Below are positions 23,601 to 26,600 of a stretch of 39,154 nucleotides of DNA, one piece after another. A program made the position numbers and the translations under genes. Where the stretch lies: assembly GCA_963575745.1 (NCBI GenBank), contig CAUYUJ010020568.1:10001-49154 (forward strand). Reading direction: 5' to 3'. Under the pieces are notes generated by a model. It was not told the DNA's origin and did no database searches. It worked only from the letters and a program-made list of their open reading frames with translations. Numbering within the stretch: the stretch's first letter is position 1; each line of letters starts with the position of its first letter. This DNA is from Prorocentrum cordatum (lineage: Eukaryota > Sar > Dinophyceae > Prorocentrales > Prorocentraceae).

Positions 23601-26600
23601 TGCACAGCACGCTCTACAGTCCCGTTAGTCTGAGGGCGGTGTGGCGTGCTGGTGTCATGTCGCCAGCCAAGTGTGGCACATGCTTTGATGAGTTCTTTGG
23701 AATTGTCGGTATAAATGTGTTTAACCTCATCATTTGGGGCGACAAATTTCATCAGACTAAGTTTGGTGGTTTCGGCATCCTTGTGCAATGCTGGATAGGC
23801 CATCATGATGCCGGTGTGCTTGTCTAGGACAACAAGAGCGCACTTTTCCTTCTGCCTGCCAGTGGCCTCATCATCTCCAATAATGATATGATCTGCTGTC
23901 AAGGAATCTCCAAATCTCTTCGGTACGAACGCTTCATAAGTAGAATCGTCTTCGTTTTTCTCGAGATCTGAACGCATCTTATGTTTTCTTTTGCAAGGCT
24001 TATTGCGAATCAAAGCTCGAGCGCATATCTCACAATCTGGGTGTTTGGGAGAATGAGTCAAGTAATGACTGGGGTCAATGCTCGGTCTCTCGCCGACAGG
24101 GAGAGCACTATCAGGGCCTTGCTGCGGGTCACCGCTGCACGAGGGTTTGTTTAGAACCTCGAGGGTGTAACACCAGCATGGGCCTTTAGTGGGGGTCTCC
24201 TCTGCGGGGTCGATGGGAAAAGTCTGAAAACGACCACGACCGCAGTCCCTGTGAGACATGCTTTTCCACTGTGGCAGGATCACTCCGCAACATGATGTCC
24301 TGACGCGTCGGCGCGGGCATTCCTTCGTGTGTCGCCTCGCGGAATGCAAGGGGGTCGGCGGAGGTGGCGGAGCATCGTGCATGTGGTCGATATTGATCTG
24401 TGGGATAAAGTTATGTACCACAGCCTGTTTAGGCTGACCTTGTGGGGGTGTTAGTACGCATCCGATTCTTCTGTTCCAATGTATATCCCAATCGTCTTCC
24501 TCGACAAGACGACCCATGGACCAAACGGACGGGCAATTATCCATGACCAGGGTGTCTTTCTCGATGCCGAGTGCTGGGATGTTGACACGTACATGTTGGT
24601 TGACGATTCTCTCGCCATTGGCGGTTTCCAAAATGTGTTCTCGTCCAATGCGAATGCCCTTTTTCTCGGATTCTGTCATGTCGGATTTATCGGAAATATG
24701 TAATGCCGAACCGCTATCAAGGACGAAAGAACGCGATATTGCCACCGTATCCTTTGTTGGAGGGACGCTGGCTGCAGTTTCCTGCCGCGACGAAGCTGCA
24801 GTTTCCTGCTGCGCTGGTGCTGCAGTTGCCTGCTGCGCTGGTGCTGCAGTTGCCTGCTGCGCCGTAGCATATGTGTGGAGCAGCACGTCCTCCTGTGGGA
24901 TTGCGACGTAGCAATAGTCGAAGTGGATGTCCTCGTTATCGTCCAGCCTCCGCATGAGGGCGAATGCGTTCTCCTGGGCGCGTATCAGATGTGCCTGAGA
25001 ACGGATCCACCACCAATCGGGTATTGGGTCTGGAACGTGGACAGCATCGCCTTTGTTTGGTGAGTCACGATACGGTCTCATCTTACGTCGAACCGTGAAA
25101 AAATCGACATCGGTACCTGCAAGGTTCCAGCGAACCTTTAGTTTCGGCGTCGATGTCGTCGCAGGCGGTTTGGTCTTGAGAATCTGGGCCTCTGAGATAC
25201 CATGTGTAGGTGAAACTGCGAGGATCTTCTCACGTATCACGTACACTCGGTTGGTGTTCCGAGCGGGAGAGCGCAGTCGTTGGCTGGACTGCGATGTCCG
25301 ACTGGAACGGGAGCCAGATCGCGAATCTCTCTGAGACCATCTTGTACCGCCGGGACTACGTGATCGGCCTTGCCGCTGAGACGAACGAGACGGCGATCGC
25401 GAGTCCTTCTGGGACCAGCGAGTGCCGCCTGGGCTCTTGGAGGGCTGTCGAGTGTTCGTTGAGAAACGACGGGTGCCCCCCGGACTCCTGGAGTAAGCCC
25501 TGCCCCCCGGACTCCTGGTGAAGGATCGTGATCTCTGCGACCAGCGTCTACCACCTGGGCTTCGGGAGGGGAACCTCTGTTCGCTTCTGGGCCTGCTGGG
25601 GCTGCGAGGCGGCGTCTTGAAGCCATTTTTATAGTGGGCAAATTTGCAATTATCCCCGTTGGTGCAACTACCCTTCTGGTAGAAGACGCAAGGATGCACG
25701 TGGTGCCGGTTGCAACCAGTGCGCTGACACATATTACCCTTTGCAAAATCGTAGCAAAAATACCTGGCAGCCGGAGGCCTCGAAGTAGCCGCGCCAGAGG
25801 CGCTGCCTCGAGCGTCTCTACGATGTTGAGATGATTGGCGATTCCTGGGAGGATCACGAGACGACGGGTGGCGTCTGGGCGGCGGTTTCTTTTCAGCAGC
25901 GTGCAAGAACTTACATGTATCTGGACGGGGACACCCTTTGCCCTTGAAGAAAGGGACGCAATGTGAGTTGCGGCTTGATTGTTTGGTCTTAGTCTTGGCA
26001 GGGGCAACGGTGTCCCGCGATTCTTTTTGCATGCTATATTGATTCTTCTGTAGCTTATGTAAATCAAGAACATCGTAAACTCTTTGATGGAGCCACTTAT
26101 ATGTCTTGATTACCTCTCCGTTCTCATCTTTGGCTCCAGCCTTGGCTTTGTTGTATTTGCTCATGTCTTCTTTCATCCAAGGGTGTCTCTGAACCTGAGT
26201 ACGAAAGAGGGATTCCATGATGTACATCTCGGGTAGTTTGTTAAGAGCCAAAAGTAATCGATCCCATTCGACGATGAAACGCTGGAGATCGTCTCCGTGC
26301 ATGCGTAGATTCTTGATGCGATCAAAGTCGTGAAGGTGGTCCTCGGCAACCGTGACGTCGAATGAACGGATAATCTTCTGATATACCTGACGTCCTTTAA
26401 GCATGCGCTTTGCTTTGTGTTCGACGTCCTCTAACAGCTTCATTTGCAATCTTAGCTCATGTGGGAGGATCTCGAGAAGAGCGTCAGCTAACTTACAGTC
26501 GAGGCTCTCAAAGTCGCCGCTGTCGGCGAGATCCTCAAAAGTCATCTCAGGGTTCTCCGCTACCATGATGAAGGCGTACGCCTGAGCTGGGCGTCCAGAG

